Positions 16,919-26,046 of a stretch of 53,764 nucleotides of DNA are shown here, piece by piece. Numbering within the stretch: position 1 is the stretch's first letter; each line of letters begins with the position of its first letter. The stretch lies in the NCBI GenBank assembly GCA_041667115.1, contig JBAYFO010000021.1, positions 1 through 53,764 on the forward strand, read 5' to 3'. This stretch comes from UBA1563 sp041667115. GTDB lineage: Bacteria > Bacteroidota > Ignavibacteria > Ignavibacteriales > Ignavibacteriaceae. The position numbers were made by a program, and so were the translations under genes. The notes below the pieces were generated by a model. It did no database searches, was not told where the DNA came from, and saw nothing but the letters and a program-made list of their open reading frames with translations.

Positions 16919-17127
16919 TAAAAAGACTATCCCTAGCGGTTAATAAATTACTTTGCTCTTCTATACGACTCGCATTGATAAGAGATTAGTACAATTGAAG
17001 CCGTTTATCAAAACAAGAATAACAATTATTCTCTTTGATGTTTTGATTAAGTAATCTAGTTTATGGTTAAGCAGCAAACCATCCTGTTATAAACGAAGTA
17101 ACCCCAAAGGGTGGAAATCAATTTCGC

Positions 17128-17157
17128 TTGACAAACTCTTCTAAGTTTACTTATAAT
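17128..17157 (+). promoter_or_regulatory. sigma70-like promoter of the secreted PLD-like gene
   Basis: TTGACA at 17128-17133 and TATAAT at 17152-17157 are both perfect housekeeping boxes with an 18-bp spacer. The start of transcription would be near 17164-17166, about 50 bases before the ATG at 17217, which has an AGGAG ribosome site. The rest of the 298-base gap 16919-17216 shows no ORF and no other clear signal. Confidence 0.75.
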
Positions 17158-17216
17158 TTATCAGATGTCTCTTAATACTTATCTATTAATTTTTTAATGA
17201 ATCAGGAGTATGCTAA

Positions 17217-20200
17217 ATGAAACACTTATTTTCAAAATTTTTCACAATGATTGTCCTTATTACTTTCGTTAGTGTAGAGACATCGGGACAAATTGCAGCT
17301 TGGAATTTAACATCCTCAACTACCAATGCAACTACAATTGTTGGTGGTTTAACTGCCAGTGCTGTGAGCGTAGTACCTTCAACTATTGCTATTGCTTATC
17401 AAGCTTCACCCGGTGATATTTATTGCGGAACATGGCCAACGTCTACAACATTTTCAACGAGTGGCAAATATTGGGAATTTTCTATAACTCCCAATTTTGG
17501 GTATGAAATTTTAATTTCTTCAATGACATTTAAAGCAGGACGAACTGGAACTGGTCCATCGAAAATGCAGGTACAATACAGTTTGGATGGTTTTGCGACT
17601 GCAGGGATTACAGCACTTGGAGAAACTGCTAATTCAAATACAACTGCTTTGGATCAATTTTCTCTTACAACACTGCCACAAAAGACTTCAAGCAGCATAA
17701 CTTTTAGAATTTGGGGCTATGGTGCTTCAAGTTCAGGTAACTTTCGATTAAATAATATTGTAATTGATGGCACAGCAATTTCAAACCTTGATCCAGGGAG
17801 TGGAATTGGTTCTGCATCTGTTTCTCCATATATGTTGGGATATAACTCTCCAACATCGCTCCGGTTTGTTGTTAAATCGACAAATGATACTATCAATGGA
17901 GTTCGAATAATAAAACCTTCGATATTAAATTGGAATACCAATGCAGTTACTATTTTTCCAGAAACTATCACACCTTTTTTCAATGGAGACACAATTCAGA
18001 TGTCCAACATTCAAATCAAAGGTCAAGATAGTCTGATTGTAACAATTGCAGGTGTAACAGCAATTGACACAACAAATACTTTCCCAATAATTGTGCAAAC
18101 TTACAAAGGCGATAGTCCATTCGGTCAAGTTTCATTGCTGCCTCAAATTTTTGTCTATGGGGCACCCCGTTCAATGAACGAGGTAAAAGCTAAAGATAGT
18201 AATGGTAATCTACTTTTAAATGGTAAGTGGGTTGTTGTAAAAGGGATTGTAACCGTTGCAAATGAGTTTGGTGGACCAACCTATCTGCAAGATGCAACGG
18301 CAGCTATAGCGGTATATGATTCTTCTGTTTCCAATAATGTACTTCGAGGTGACGAAATAATGTTACTTGGAAAAGTTAGCCCTTATTACGAAATGTTTGA
18401 ATTGAATCCGTGCTCGGTTCTTCAAAAAGTTAGTGAAGGAAATAGTTTTGATACGCTTTCCGTTACCATTGCGCAAGTAAAAGGGCAAGTGCAAAAAGGA
18501 GTTGAACCGTATGAATGCCGGTTAATCAAACTAACAGGGATCACCAAAGTTGTTACAACCACCGGTTCGGGTGTAACAACATGGACAACAACGGGAAGCG
18601 GAACAAATTATAAACTTATTTCCGGTTCAGACTCATTAGAAATTCGTATTACAACAAAATCAAATCTTGCAAACACATCTGTCCCTTCAGGAACATTTGA
18701 TGTTGTTGGTGCTTTAGGACAGTACTATACGTCGTATCAATTACTCCCGCGTTCTATAGATGATATTATTGTTGTTGGTGCCGGTCCGCATATTACCAGC
18801 GGAATTCCATATGAATCAAATATTAAATCAGACGGGCTTACCTTTACCTGGCAAACCGATACTCCCGGTACTTCAATTGTCAATTATGGAACAACAACTG
18901 CTTACGGCAGCACCATTACCGATACAAATAAAACATTGCAACATGCTGTAACGGTAACCGGATTAAATCCAGCTGCACTTTATCATATCCAGATTGGTAC
19001 CGGAGATAATGACGGAACTACTTACACACAGGATTATCTTGTTTCAACCGCATCACAAACCTCTACCGGGACAATAAATGTCTATTTCAATCAAAGTGTT
19101 AACACTGCATTAGCTCATGGTGAACTGGCGCAAGTTGTCAATCTTTCACAAAAATTAATTCCAAGAATTAATGCTGCAACTTATTCTATTGATGTTGCAT
19201 TATATAGCCTTAGCGGTACCGTTGGTGCAAATGTAGCAAATGCACTTATCGCGGCTAAAGGTCGTGGAGTGAAAGTGCGAGTAATTGGTGAAAAAGATAA
19301 TCAAACAACGGCTCCTTGGTCGACATTAAAAAACAATGGTATAACCGTAATTGATGATGGATACGATGCCCTCAATGCCGGTGCAGGGTTGATGCATAAT
19401 AAATTTGCCGTGATTGATAATAGAGATGCGACGAGTGATTTAGATGATTGGGTATGGATGGGTTCATGGAATGCGACTGATCCCGGCAATGATAATGACG
19501 CACAAAATGTTGTTGAGATTCAGGATAAAGCATTAGCAAACGCGTACACTATGGAATTTAATGAAATGTGGGGAAGTGATACCGATACACCGAATGCTGC
19601 TACCTCTCGTTTTGGTGCACGTAAGTTTAATAATACTCCACATTCTTTTAATGTAAATGGCACAAGTATGGAATTATACTTTAGTCCGTCAGATGGGACT
19701 ACTAGTCAAATAGTTAAAACGATGAACAGAGCAAATGAATCAATCAACTTTGCAATGCTCTCGTTTACACAAAATGATATAGGCAAAACATTAATAACAA
19801 AGCACAGTGCAGGTGTAAAAGTAAGAGGAGTAATTGATAATAGAACAGATTCAGGCGAGGAATATGATACATTGTTTGTGCTGGGGCTTGATGTTCATTT
19901 GAAAGCGAATCTTAACGGTTATCTTCATCACAAGTATGCAATAATTGATGTTAACGGAGAAGACTCCAACAAATATGTTATTACCGGATCGCATAATTGG
20001 AGTAGTTCTGCAGAAACGAAGAACAATGAAAATACATTGATTATTCATAGCGCCCGTCTTGCAGGTTTATATGTTCAGGAATTTGCCAAACGGTATACTG
20101 ATGCAGGTGGGAAAGATTCAATAATGATTACCGATGTAGAAAATAGCGGCAATCTTCCAACTGAATACGCTTTAGCTCAGAATTATCCTAATCCGTTTAA

Positions 20201-20423
20201 TCCGTCAACAAGCATTCAATACGCTTTAAAGGAAAGCGGAAAAGTAGATATGGCTGTCTATAATATGTTAGGACAAAAAGTACTTACGCTTGTTAGCGAG
20301 TATCAGAATTCCGGTAGTCATCTGGTTAAGTTTGATGCTTCTCAGTTGGCGTCAGGTGTTTACATTTACCGCATTAATGCCAACAGTTTTACGGCTTCCA
20401 AGAAGTTGTTGCTGTTGAAATAA
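17217..20423 (+). CDS. secreted phospholipase-D-like protein with T9SS sorting domain
   Basis: The 1068-residue protein has a signal peptide (about 1-25), beta-rich N-terminal modules, an OB-fold/DUF5689-like domain (about 320-420), a fibronectin-III-like domain (about 525-610), a tandem PLD catalytic region (about 620-975) and a C-terminal T9SS type A domain (YPNPFNPST to KKLLLLK). Both HKD motifs are complete: HNKFAVID with His727 followed by GSWN, and HHKYAIID with His904/Lys906 followed by GSHNWS. PLD-superfamily enzymes cleave phosphodiesters through a covalent phosphohistidine; secreted bacterial members include nucleases and phospholipases, and the substrate here is undetermined. It has its own promoter and terminator, so it is a single-gene unit. 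Confidence 0.85.
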   Translation: MKHLFSKFFTMIVLITFVSVETSGQIAAWNLTSSTTNATTIVGGLTASAVSVVPSTIAIAYQASPGDIYCGTWPTSTTFSTSGKYWEFSITPNFGYEILISSMTFKAGRTGTGPSKMQVQYSLDGFATAGITALGETANSNTTALDQFSLTTLPQKTSSSITFRIWGYGASSSGNFRLNNIVIDGTAISNLDPGSGIGSASVSPYMLGYNSPTSLRFVVKSTNDTINGVRIIKPSILNWNTNAVTIFPETITPFFNGDTIQMSNIQIKGQDSLIVTIAGVTAIDTTNTFPIIVQTYKGDSPFGQVSLLPQIFVYGAPRSMNEVKAKDSNGNLLLNGKWVVVKGIVTVANEFGGPTYLQDATAAIAVYDSSVSNNVLRGDEIMLLGKVSPYYEMFELNPCSVLQKVSEGNSFDTLSVTIAQVKGQVQKGVEPYECRLIKLTGITKVVTTTGSGVTTWTTTGSGTNYKLISGSDSLEIRITTKSNLANTSVPSGTFDVVGALGQYYTSYQLLPRSIDDIIVVGAGPHITSGIPYESNIKSDGLTFTWQTDTPGTSIVNYGTTTAYGSTITDTNKTLQHAVTVTGLNPAALYHIQIGTGDNDGTTYTQDYLVSTASQTSTGTINVYFNQSVNTALAHGELAQVVNLSQKLIPRINAATYSIDVALYSLSGTVGANVANALIAAKGRGVKVRVIGEKDNQTTAPWSTLKNNGITVIDDGYDALNAGAGLMHNKFAVIDNRDATSDLDDWVWMGSWNATDPGNDNDAQNVVEIQDKALANAYTMEFNEMWGSDTDTPNAATSRFGARKFNNTPHSFNVNGTSMELYFSPSDGTTSQIVKTMNRANESINFAMLSFTQNDIGKTLITKHSAGVKVRGVIDNRTDSGEEYDTLFVLGLDVHLKANLNGYLHHKYAIIDVNGEDSNKYVITGSHNWSSSAETKNNENTLIIHSARLAGLYVQEFAKRYTDAGGKDSIMITDVENSGNLPTEYALAQNYPNPFNPSTSIQYALKESGKVDMAVYNMLGQKVLTLVSEYQNSGSHLVKFDASQLASGVYIYRINANSFTASKKLLLLK

Positions 20424-20455
20424 ATAACCTTCATTCATTAAGAGATTAAATTATC

Positions 20456-20484
20456 GGGCGATTCTCAGGATCGCCCTTTTATTT
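20456..20484 (+). terminator. intrinsic terminator, REP-like
   Basis: GGGCGAT and ATCGCCC form a 7-bp stem with a 7-nt loop, followed by TTTTATTT. A second weak inverted pair (GGTCG with CGACC, 20489-20509) follows. Pieces of both (GGGCGATTCTC, CGCCCTTTTATT, GGTCG) recur near 51453-51510, so this terminator may be part of a dispersed repeat. Confidence 0.75.
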
Positions 20485-20530
20485 ATGTGGTCGGGATCAA
20501 GATTCGACCTTTAAATTGGGGGATCAATTT

Positions 20531-20573
20531 ATTTTGAAACAAGAGAGAGAAATAGTAGTTTCTCTTTCAAAAT
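20531..20573 (+). other. bulged hairpin in the leader of the stress-protein gene
   Basis: ATTTTGAA and AGAGAAA on the left pair with TTTCTCT and TTCAAAAT on the right: 15 bp with a 7-nt bulge and a 6-nt loop. It ends 22 bases before the ATG at 20596. No riboswitch family was recognised; the structure may affect stability or translation. Confidence 0.4.
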
Positions 20574-20595
20574 TTGAAATAAATACGGCAGAAGC

Positions 20596-21426
20596 ATGTT
20601 TGCAAAAATTGGACTGGCAATTACTTTTTCTCCTACGGGGAAGGCTTTACTCAAAGAAACCGTTAGACTTCAACATTTATTTAACTCGCAGGTAGTTTTA
20701 ATTCATATCGGCGAAAGAAATAAAGAGAGTGAAGAACTATTAGTTCAAACTATCAAAAGCGCCGGAGTAGACGCTGATAAATATGAGGTGATTTGGACAG
20801 AGGGAGATCCGGCTTCTGCGATAATCAACAGCGCAAAAGATGCGAAGGTTGACTTGCTTGTGGCGGGAGCGCTCGAGAAGGAAAAGATGTTAAAGTTTTT
20901 TTTCGGATCTGTTGCTAGAAAAATAATGCGCGAATTTCCTGCATCCTCATTAATCTTAAAATCCCCTTCGGTGGAACCTATCAATTTTAAAAAATTCTTT
21001 GTTTCCGTAGACTATTCCCCCCGGTGTGAAAGAACAATCCGCACTGCTTTTCAATTTGCCTTAAAGGACAACGCTGAAGAGTTTACCGTTATCAGAGATT
21101 TTTATATGCCCGGCTTAACTGCTGCTTTAGGTGAGGACAAATCAATTGATGAGTTAAAATCCTTGATCTATCAATTGAAAAAAGAAGAAGAAGAAAAGAT
21201 GAAACTCTTCGTACAAGAATTAGATTTGAAAGGATTAGACGTAAACATTGTTTGTGTGTATGGGAAAGAAGGTTTTGAAGACAGTAACTATGCACGCAAT
21301 AACGACGCGGATATTTTTGCCGTTACCGGTCCCGAACAGAAGATGAGATTCTTCGACAGATTTTTCCAGCACGATATTGAATATTCATTTGAAAAACTTC
21401 CTTCAAATCTTTTGATAGTGAGGTAA
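20596..21426 (+). CDS. tandem universal stress protein
   Basis: The 276-residue cytoplasmic protein holds two UspA domains (about 1-137 and 138-276). The first has the nucleotide-loop signature VAGALEK...FFGSVARKIM of ATP-binding Usp proteins. In the second the matching loop reads TGPEQKMRFFDRFFQHDIEYS and lacks the Gly-Ser pair, so it probably does not bind ATP in the same way. Usp proteins support survival under starvation and stress. The gene ends six bases before the antiporter gene; Usp proteins are often partners of, or fused to, CPA2 antiporters, so a regulatory role for ion exchange is plausible. Confidence 0.88.
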   Translation: MFAKIGLAITFSPTGKALLKETVRLQHLFNSQVVLIHIGERNKESEELLVQTIKSAGVDADKYEVIWTEGDPASAIINSAKDAKVDLLVAGALEKEKMLKFFFGSVARKIMREFPASSLILKSPSVEPINFKKFFVSVDYSPRCERTIRTAFQFALKDNAEEFTVIRDFYMPGLTAALGEDKSIDELKSLIYQLKKEEEEKMKLFVQELDLKGLDVNIVCVYGKEGFEDSNYARNNDADIFAVTGPEQKMRFFDRFFQHDIEYSFEKLPSNLLIVR

Positions 21427-21432
21427 GCAACC

Positions 21433-23112
21433 TTGCAACTCTCAAACGACCAGGTAATTATTTTTCTTCTTAGCATCAGTGTCATGCTTTTTTCAGCGAA
21501 GATGCTTGGCGAGATATTTACCAAGTTGAAGCAACCGGCGATCATAGGTGAAATTCTCGCGGGAGTAATTCTTGGTCCTACTATTCTTGGGATGCTCTCC
21601 CCGGGAACATTCGAATTTCTTTTCCCGAAGAATAGTGAGGTTAATGTAGCGATAGATGGGATAACAAATATTGCTGTAGTACTGCTTCTGCTGGTTTCCG
21701 GTTTGGAAGTAGACCTTGCAATCGTGTTCCGGCACAGAAAAACAGCACTGTCAATCAGCGTGATTGGAATCATTATACCATTTGTTTTAGGATTTTGCAT
21801 TGCTTATCTCTTCCCCGGGTTGCTGGGATTAGTTGAATCTCAGGATAGAGTAGTTTTTGCCTTATTCATTGGAACTGCTATTGCCATTTCGTCTTTGCCT
21901 GTAATAGCAAAAATATTAATGGATTTAAAAATATTTAAGTCACTGATAGGGTCAATTATTATCGCTTCCGCAATGTTAAACGATCTTATTGGATGGATAA
22001 TATTTTCCGTCATTCTCGGGTTGATAGGGGCGAATACCCACGGATTCTCTTTTTCCGAAACATTACTCTATACGCTATCATTTATTGCATTCCTTTTAAT
22101 GGTTGGAAGAAAATTGATTAGTAAGTCGATCTCGGTCATTCAAGAGAAGCTTACTTTCCCCGGAACGGTCATTAATTTTATTCTTATACTCGGTTTTCTC
22201 GGTGCTGCATTCACCGAGTATCTCGGCGTACACGCGATACTCGGGGCGTTCATGGTTGGCATTGCTATTGGAGATTCTATTCATCTAAAAGAGCGGACAA
22301 GAGAAATACTTCACCAGTTCATTACAAATATTTTTGCTCCGTTGTTTTTTGTTTCGATAGGCATGAAGGCGAATTTTATTACCAACTTTAATTTAGGGAT
22401 TGTTGTCGTGTTACTCGCTCTTGCATTCATCGGGAAAGTTGCAGGATGCAGTATCGGCGCAAGACTAGGAGGATTGAATAAGAATGAATCGCTCGCCGTA
22501 GGAGCGGGGATGAGCTCCAGCGGCGCTATGGGAATTATAATCGGGTTAATAGCATTACAATTTGGATTGATAAATGAAGAAGTATTTGTCGGTCTGGTAA
22601 TTATGGCATTGATCACATCAATATTCAGTGCACCGTTAATGACCTACTTCCTTAAAGAAAAAGAGAAAACAAAGTTCAGAAATCTGGTTAAAGAAGAATT
22701 TGTTATTCTTTCAAATGAAACCGAAAAGAGGAAAGTGCTTTCTCGATTAGCGGATGTAGCTTCAAAGGAATTAAAAATAGAGAAAGCAGTAATTCTGAAT
22801 GCAGTATTAGCCCGCGAAGATATACTTCCGACGGGTATCGCAAATTATCTTGCCGTACCGCATGCGAAAATAAAAATTAAGCATCCGTTTCTTAGTGTTG
22901 CAATAAATAAGGGAGGGATTGATTTTGAAGCAGCTGACGGCACACTTAGTAAAATAATTGTTCTCTTATTAACACCGGAAAATAACAACGAACTTCAATT
23001 ACAACTCCTTGCGGACATAGTAGCAAAGTTTAAAGATAAAGAGCAAGTTGAAAATCTTCTTGCATTTAATAAGCACAATGAGATTTGTGAAGGATTAAAA
23101 AAATTGGTTTAA
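21433..23112 (+). CDS. CPA2-type cation/proton antiporter with C-terminal PTS EIIA-like domain
   Basis: The 559-residue protein has about 12 hydrophobic segments in residues 1-410 typical of the Na+(K+)/H+ exchanger fold, including the paired-acid-like segment SAMLNDLIGWI. Residues about 415-559 form an EIIA (fructose/Ntr type) domain with the phosphorylatable histidine in AVPHAK. The start is TTG at 21433, six bases after the Usp stop; the next in-frame ATG at 21484 would cut the first helix. The architecture suggests antiport activity controlled by a PTS phosphorylation state. The substrate ion is not known. No terminator separates it from the convergent kinase gene 10 bases away. Confidence 0.85.
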   Translation: MQLSNDQVIIFLLSISVMLFSAKMLGEIFTKLKQPAIIGEILAGVILGPTILGMLSPGTFEFLFPKNSEVNVAIDGITNIAVVLLLLVSGLEVDLAIVFRHRKTALSISVIGIIIPFVLGFCIAYLFPGLLGLVESQDRVVFALFIGTAIAISSLPVIAKILMDLKIFKSLIGSIIIASAMLNDLIGWIIFSVILGLIGANTHGFSFSETLLYTLSFIAFLLMVGRKLISKSISVIQEKLTFPGTVINFILILGFLGAAFTEYLGVHAILGAFMVGIAIGDSIHLKERTREILHQFITNIFAPLFFVSIGMKANFITNFNLGIVVVLLALAFIGKVAGCSIGARLGGLNKNESLAVGAGMSSSGAMGIIIGLIALQFGLINEEVFVGLVIMALITSIFSAPLMTYFLKEKEKTKFRNLVKEEFVILSNETEKRKVLSRLADVASKELKIEKAVILNAVLAREDILPTGIANYLAVPHAKIKIKHPFLSVAINKGGIDFEAADGTLSKIIVLLLTPENNNELQLQLLADIVAKFKDKEQVENLLAFNKHNEICEGLKKLV

Positions 23113-23122
23113 GATTATAGTT

Positions 23123-24454
23123 TTATAACCGGATACTAAAAACTGTTTCTTTATTTGGTTGTGATTGAACCCAAATATTTCCGCCGTGTGCGCGGATAAT
23201 ACTTTGAGAAATACTTAACCCGATACCGGAACCTTCCTGTTTAGTTGAAAAGAAGGGAATAAATACTTTATCCAATACATCTTCAGTAATGCCGCACCCG
23301 TTATCAATTACTTTTACTATTGCGCGTCCCCGTTCGTTTATTTCAGCCGTCAACTTTATTTCTCCTTTTCCCGGTTCTTTTATTGCATGAACAGAGTTGT
23401 TAATAAGATTGATAAGCACTTGTTCAAGAAGATCGGGGTCAACAACGATCTCCATGTTTTCCGGATGGATACAAACAGAGAAATGAATATCGGATGAAGA
23501 AATAAGTTCACCGGTTAAGAGACGAACCCGGTAAAAGAGATCAGCGACAGAGACAGTTTGAAAGTTAGGCTTGGGAATTTTCGAAATGTCCCTGAACTTA
23601 TTGACAAATGAGGTTAACCCGTCACTCCGGCGGTGGATGGTAGTTAGCGCGTTTTCAATATCGGCGAGTGCTTCCTTGCAGATTGTTTCGCGATCCGAAT
23701 TAGTAATCAACCCGGCGGCAGTTGCGGCAAGTGATGAGATTGGCGTGATGGAATTCATAATTTCGTGTGTCAGCACCCGGATAAGTTTTTGCCACGCTTC
23801 AATTTCTTTTTCTTCCAATTCAGGTTGAATGTTGTAGAGAGAAATCAGTTTAAGATTTTGTTCTTTCATCCTAAATTCGGTACTGTGAACCATAAGTTGA
23901 ATCGTTTCTCCATTATCAAAGAGTTTAAACGTACTACGTTTATCGGAAGGCATCTGAAACAAGAATTGCCCAAATCCATTTTGCTTTTCATCCAGCTTAT
24001 AAATGTTTTGCAAGTGAGTAATTTTAAGAATCTTTTTTGCAGCTTTGTTTATTAGCTCAACATGACCGTCCGTATTAAATGCGATCAGCCCGATCCCTAC
24101 GTGCTCAACAATGGTTTGCAGATAACGCAAGTTCTCTTCTTTCTCGAACCGTGTATCTTTGTACTTGTTCAAAAGTTTGGTCATCTCTTCCGAAAGTTCA
24201 ACAAACGTTCCACCAAGTTTTCCCAAGCGGACATTTTGTGTAAAGTCGGAATAATTAATTCCGCGTATGAAATCCGTTACTTCTCTGTTTGTGTGGTTAA
24301 TAAATCTGATTAGCGCATAAACCTGGAACAATGCGGCAAGAAGTAAAACCATTGCTTCGCCGTAACTTGTTCTGAATATAAAATAAGACGCTACAAAGAT
24401 TGTCGCGGATAAAAAAACTATTCTTAGAATTATTCTGAGACTAAAATTTTTCAC
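23123..24454 (-). CDS. sensor histidine kinase (NtrB/NtrY-like)
   Basis: The 443-residue membrane kinase has two N-terminal transmembrane segments (about 8-28 and 33-52) with almost no periplasmic loop, a HAMP-like linker, a PAS domain (about 105-205), the HisKA box with His230 (LTHEIMNSITPI) and an HATPase domain with N (NLINNSVHA), G1 (DNGCGI) and G2 (GSGIGLS) boxes. With so little periplasmic sequence it probably senses an intracellular or membrane signal. It starts one base after the stop of the sigma54-dependent regulator and is its likely partner. Both are divergent from the ABC exporter locus. Confidence 0.92.
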   Translation of the reverse strand: MKNFSLRIILRIVFLSATIFVASYFIFRTSYGEAMVLLLAALFQVYALIRFINHTNREVTDFIRGINYSDFTQNVRLGKLGGTFVELSEEMTKLLNKYKDTRFEKEENLRYLQTIVEHVGIGLIAFNTDGHVELINKAAKKILKITHLQNIYKLDEKQNGFGQFLFQMPSDKRSTFKLFDNGETIQLMVHSTEFRMKEQNLKLISLYNIQPELEEKEIEAWQKLIRVLTHEIMNSITPISSLAATAAGLITNSDRETICKEALADIENALTTIHRRSDGLTSFVNKFRDISKIPKPNFQTVSVADLFYRVRLLTGELISSSDIHFSVCIHPENMEIVVDPDLLEQVLINLINNSVHAIKEPGKGEIKLTAEINERGRAIVKVIDNGCGITEDVLDKVFIPFFSTKQEGSGIGLSISQSIIRAHGGNIWVQSQPNKETVFSIRL

Positions 24455-24455
24455 A

Positions 24456-25832
24456 TTACAATCCGTGTTTTTCCATTCTGCGGTAAAGAGAGGTTCTGGT
24501 CAATCCAAGTTCTTTAGCTGCTTTGGAAACATTTCCGTCAAATTTAAGCAGAGCTTTTTGGATAATTTGCTTTTCGATCTCCTCCAGATTCATTGTATTA
24601 AATAACTCTTCGCTGCCTGTGTTTGTGTTGGGAAGAAGAGAAATATCCGTAAGTTTTAAAATATGCGAATCACAAAGAATTACGCTTCTTTCAATTGCGT
24701 GCTGAAGTTCTCGTATGTTGCCGGGCCATTCATAATTTTCAAAATATTTTTGCGTAGCACCATCAATTACCAAATCGGGTTTATTATATTTTCGTCTATA
24801 GGTTGATAAAAAATGTTCAACGAGCAGGGGAATATCTCCTTTCCGGTCTCTTAATGGTGGAAGATGAATTTCTACCGTGTTGATCCTGTAAAGAAGATCC
24901 TGTCTGAATTTATTTGAATAAACCTGTTCATAAATAGGAACGTTCGTCGCGCATACAAGTCTACTGTTTATTGGAATTGGTTTTGAAGAGCCAACACGGA
25001 AGACTTCTTTATTCTGAATAACGGTTAACAGTTTTGATTGCATTTCCATCGGAAGATTTCCGATCTCATCCAAAAAGAGAGTACCGTCGCTTGCTAACTC
25101 AAATCTTCCTGCGCGATCATCTTTAGCATCGGTGAATGCTCCTTTCACATACCCGAAGAGTTCGCTTTCAAAAAGCGTTTGAGATAAAGAACCGATATCA
25201 ACATTTACAAATATTTCTTTTGCTCTCCCGGATTGTTTATGCAACGCGCGAGCCACAAGTTCTTTACCGGTTCCATTTTCCCCAAGGATCAAAACATTTG
25301 CATCGGTATTTGCAACTTTTTGAATTGTCTTAAAAACTTTTTGCATCGGTTCTGAAATTCCGATAATCTCATGTAATCCATTGCCCGATATTTGATTGAT
25401 GTAACTTTGCTTAGTTCTCATTCTCTCTACTTCATCACGGGATTCACGAAGTTTTAAGGCTGAGTTGAATGTGGCGATAAACTTTTCATTTTGCCAGGGT
25501 TTAAGAACAAAATCAGTCGCTCCTTCTTTAATAGCTTTCACCGCAGTTTCTACATCACCGTAAGCGGTAATAAGAACAACAACTGCTCTTGGGTCGAGTT
25601 TTATTATTTCCTTTAACCAGAAGAACCCTTCCTGCCCGCTGGTGGTATCTTTAGAATAATTCATATCCAGGAAGATTACATCGAACGTCTGATCTTGCAG
25701 AATTGAATAAATTTTATTCGGATTATTTTCAGTAAGAATTACTGAAGAGTATGGTTTTAAAAGTAATTTTACAGCAAGTAAGATATCTTCGTTATCATCA
25801 ACAACTAATACTTTTGACATTATCTTTCTCAT
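24456..25832 (-). CDS. NtrC-family sigma54-dependent response regulator
   Basis: The 458-residue protein has a receiver domain (acid pocket D12-D13, phosphoacceptor Asp56, conserved Lys111), an AAA+ sigma54-activation domain with Walker A GENGTGKE (184-191) and the sigma54 loop as GAFTDA (231-236; canonical GAFTGA), and a Fis-type helix-turn-helix at the end (GNVSKAAKELGLTRTSLYRRM). It remodels sigma54 holoenzyme from upstream sites. A second in-frame ATG at 25820 (MSKVLVVDD) is the more usual family start, so the first four residues are uncertain. It is transcribed away from the exporter genes, and the shared intergenic region carries candidate binding sites and a sigma54-like promoter. Confidence 0.94.
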   Translation of the reverse strand: MRKIMSKVLVVDDNEDILLAVKLLLKPYSSVILTENNPNKIYSILQDQTFDVIFLDMNYSKDTTSGQEGFFWLKEIIKLDPRAVVVLITAYGDVETAVKAIKEGATDFVLKPWQNEKFIATFNSALKLRESRDEVERMRTKQSYINQISGNGLHEIIGISEPMQKVFKTIQKVANTDANVLILGENGTGKELVARALHKQSGRAKEIFVNVDIGSLSQTLFESELFGYVKGAFTDAKDDRAGRFELASDGTLFLDEIGNLPMEMQSKLLTVIQNKEVFRVGSSKPIPINSRLVCATNVPIYEQVYSNKFRQDLLYRINTVEIHLPPLRDRKGDIPLLVEHFLSTYRRKYNKPDLVIDGATQKYFENYEWPGNIRELQHAIERSVILCDSHILKLTDISLLPNTNTGSEELFNTMNLEEIEKQIIQKALLKFDGNVSKAAKELGLTRTSLYRRMEKHGL

Positions 25833-25906
25833 AAAGTGATGGTATTATTGTTCAAAAATTATTCCGTTTAAAATTCGGCAATAAAATAATGAAAACCAAT
25901 TGCGGT

Positions 25907-25942
25907 TGTCCGATTACGAACACCGGTGTACGCATGCGAACG
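25907..25942. promoter_or_regulatory. two tandem 16-bp dyad operator sites
   Basis: Site 1 (25907-25922) is TGTCCGATTACGAACA and site 2 (25927-25942) is TGTACGCATGCGAACG. Both fit TGTNCG-N4-CGNAC(A/G), a 16-bp inverted repeat. Their centres are 20 bp apart, about two helical turns, so dimers would sit on one face. They lie 62 bp upstream of the sigma54-like promoter, a normal place for an NtrC-type activator. Binding by the adjacent regulator is inferred. Confidence 0.7.
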
Positions 25943-26004
25943 GAAAGAAAGAGTAAAAACTAATTAACCCGTCAAAATCGGACGGCTTCACTGATTATTT
26001 TGTC

Positions 26005-26020
26005 TGGCACACCAATTGAT
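26005..26020 (+). promoter_or_regulatory. sigma54-like -24/-12 promoter of the exporter locus
   Basis: TGGCAC, five bases, then TTGAT matches the consensus TGGCAC-N5-TTGCW in spacing and in all positions but the C of GC at -12. Transcription would begin near 26030, about 16 bases before the adaptor ATG at 26047. The NtrC-type gene next door supports the call. Confidence 0.65.
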
Positions 26021-26046
26021 TTCTCTCACGAAAAAAAGAAAAGACA

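Noticed and set aside
21288..21800. 170-codon minus-strand frame over the Usp/antiporter boundary
   Set aside because: Shadow of two well-supported genes; no ribosome site and no recognisable domain.
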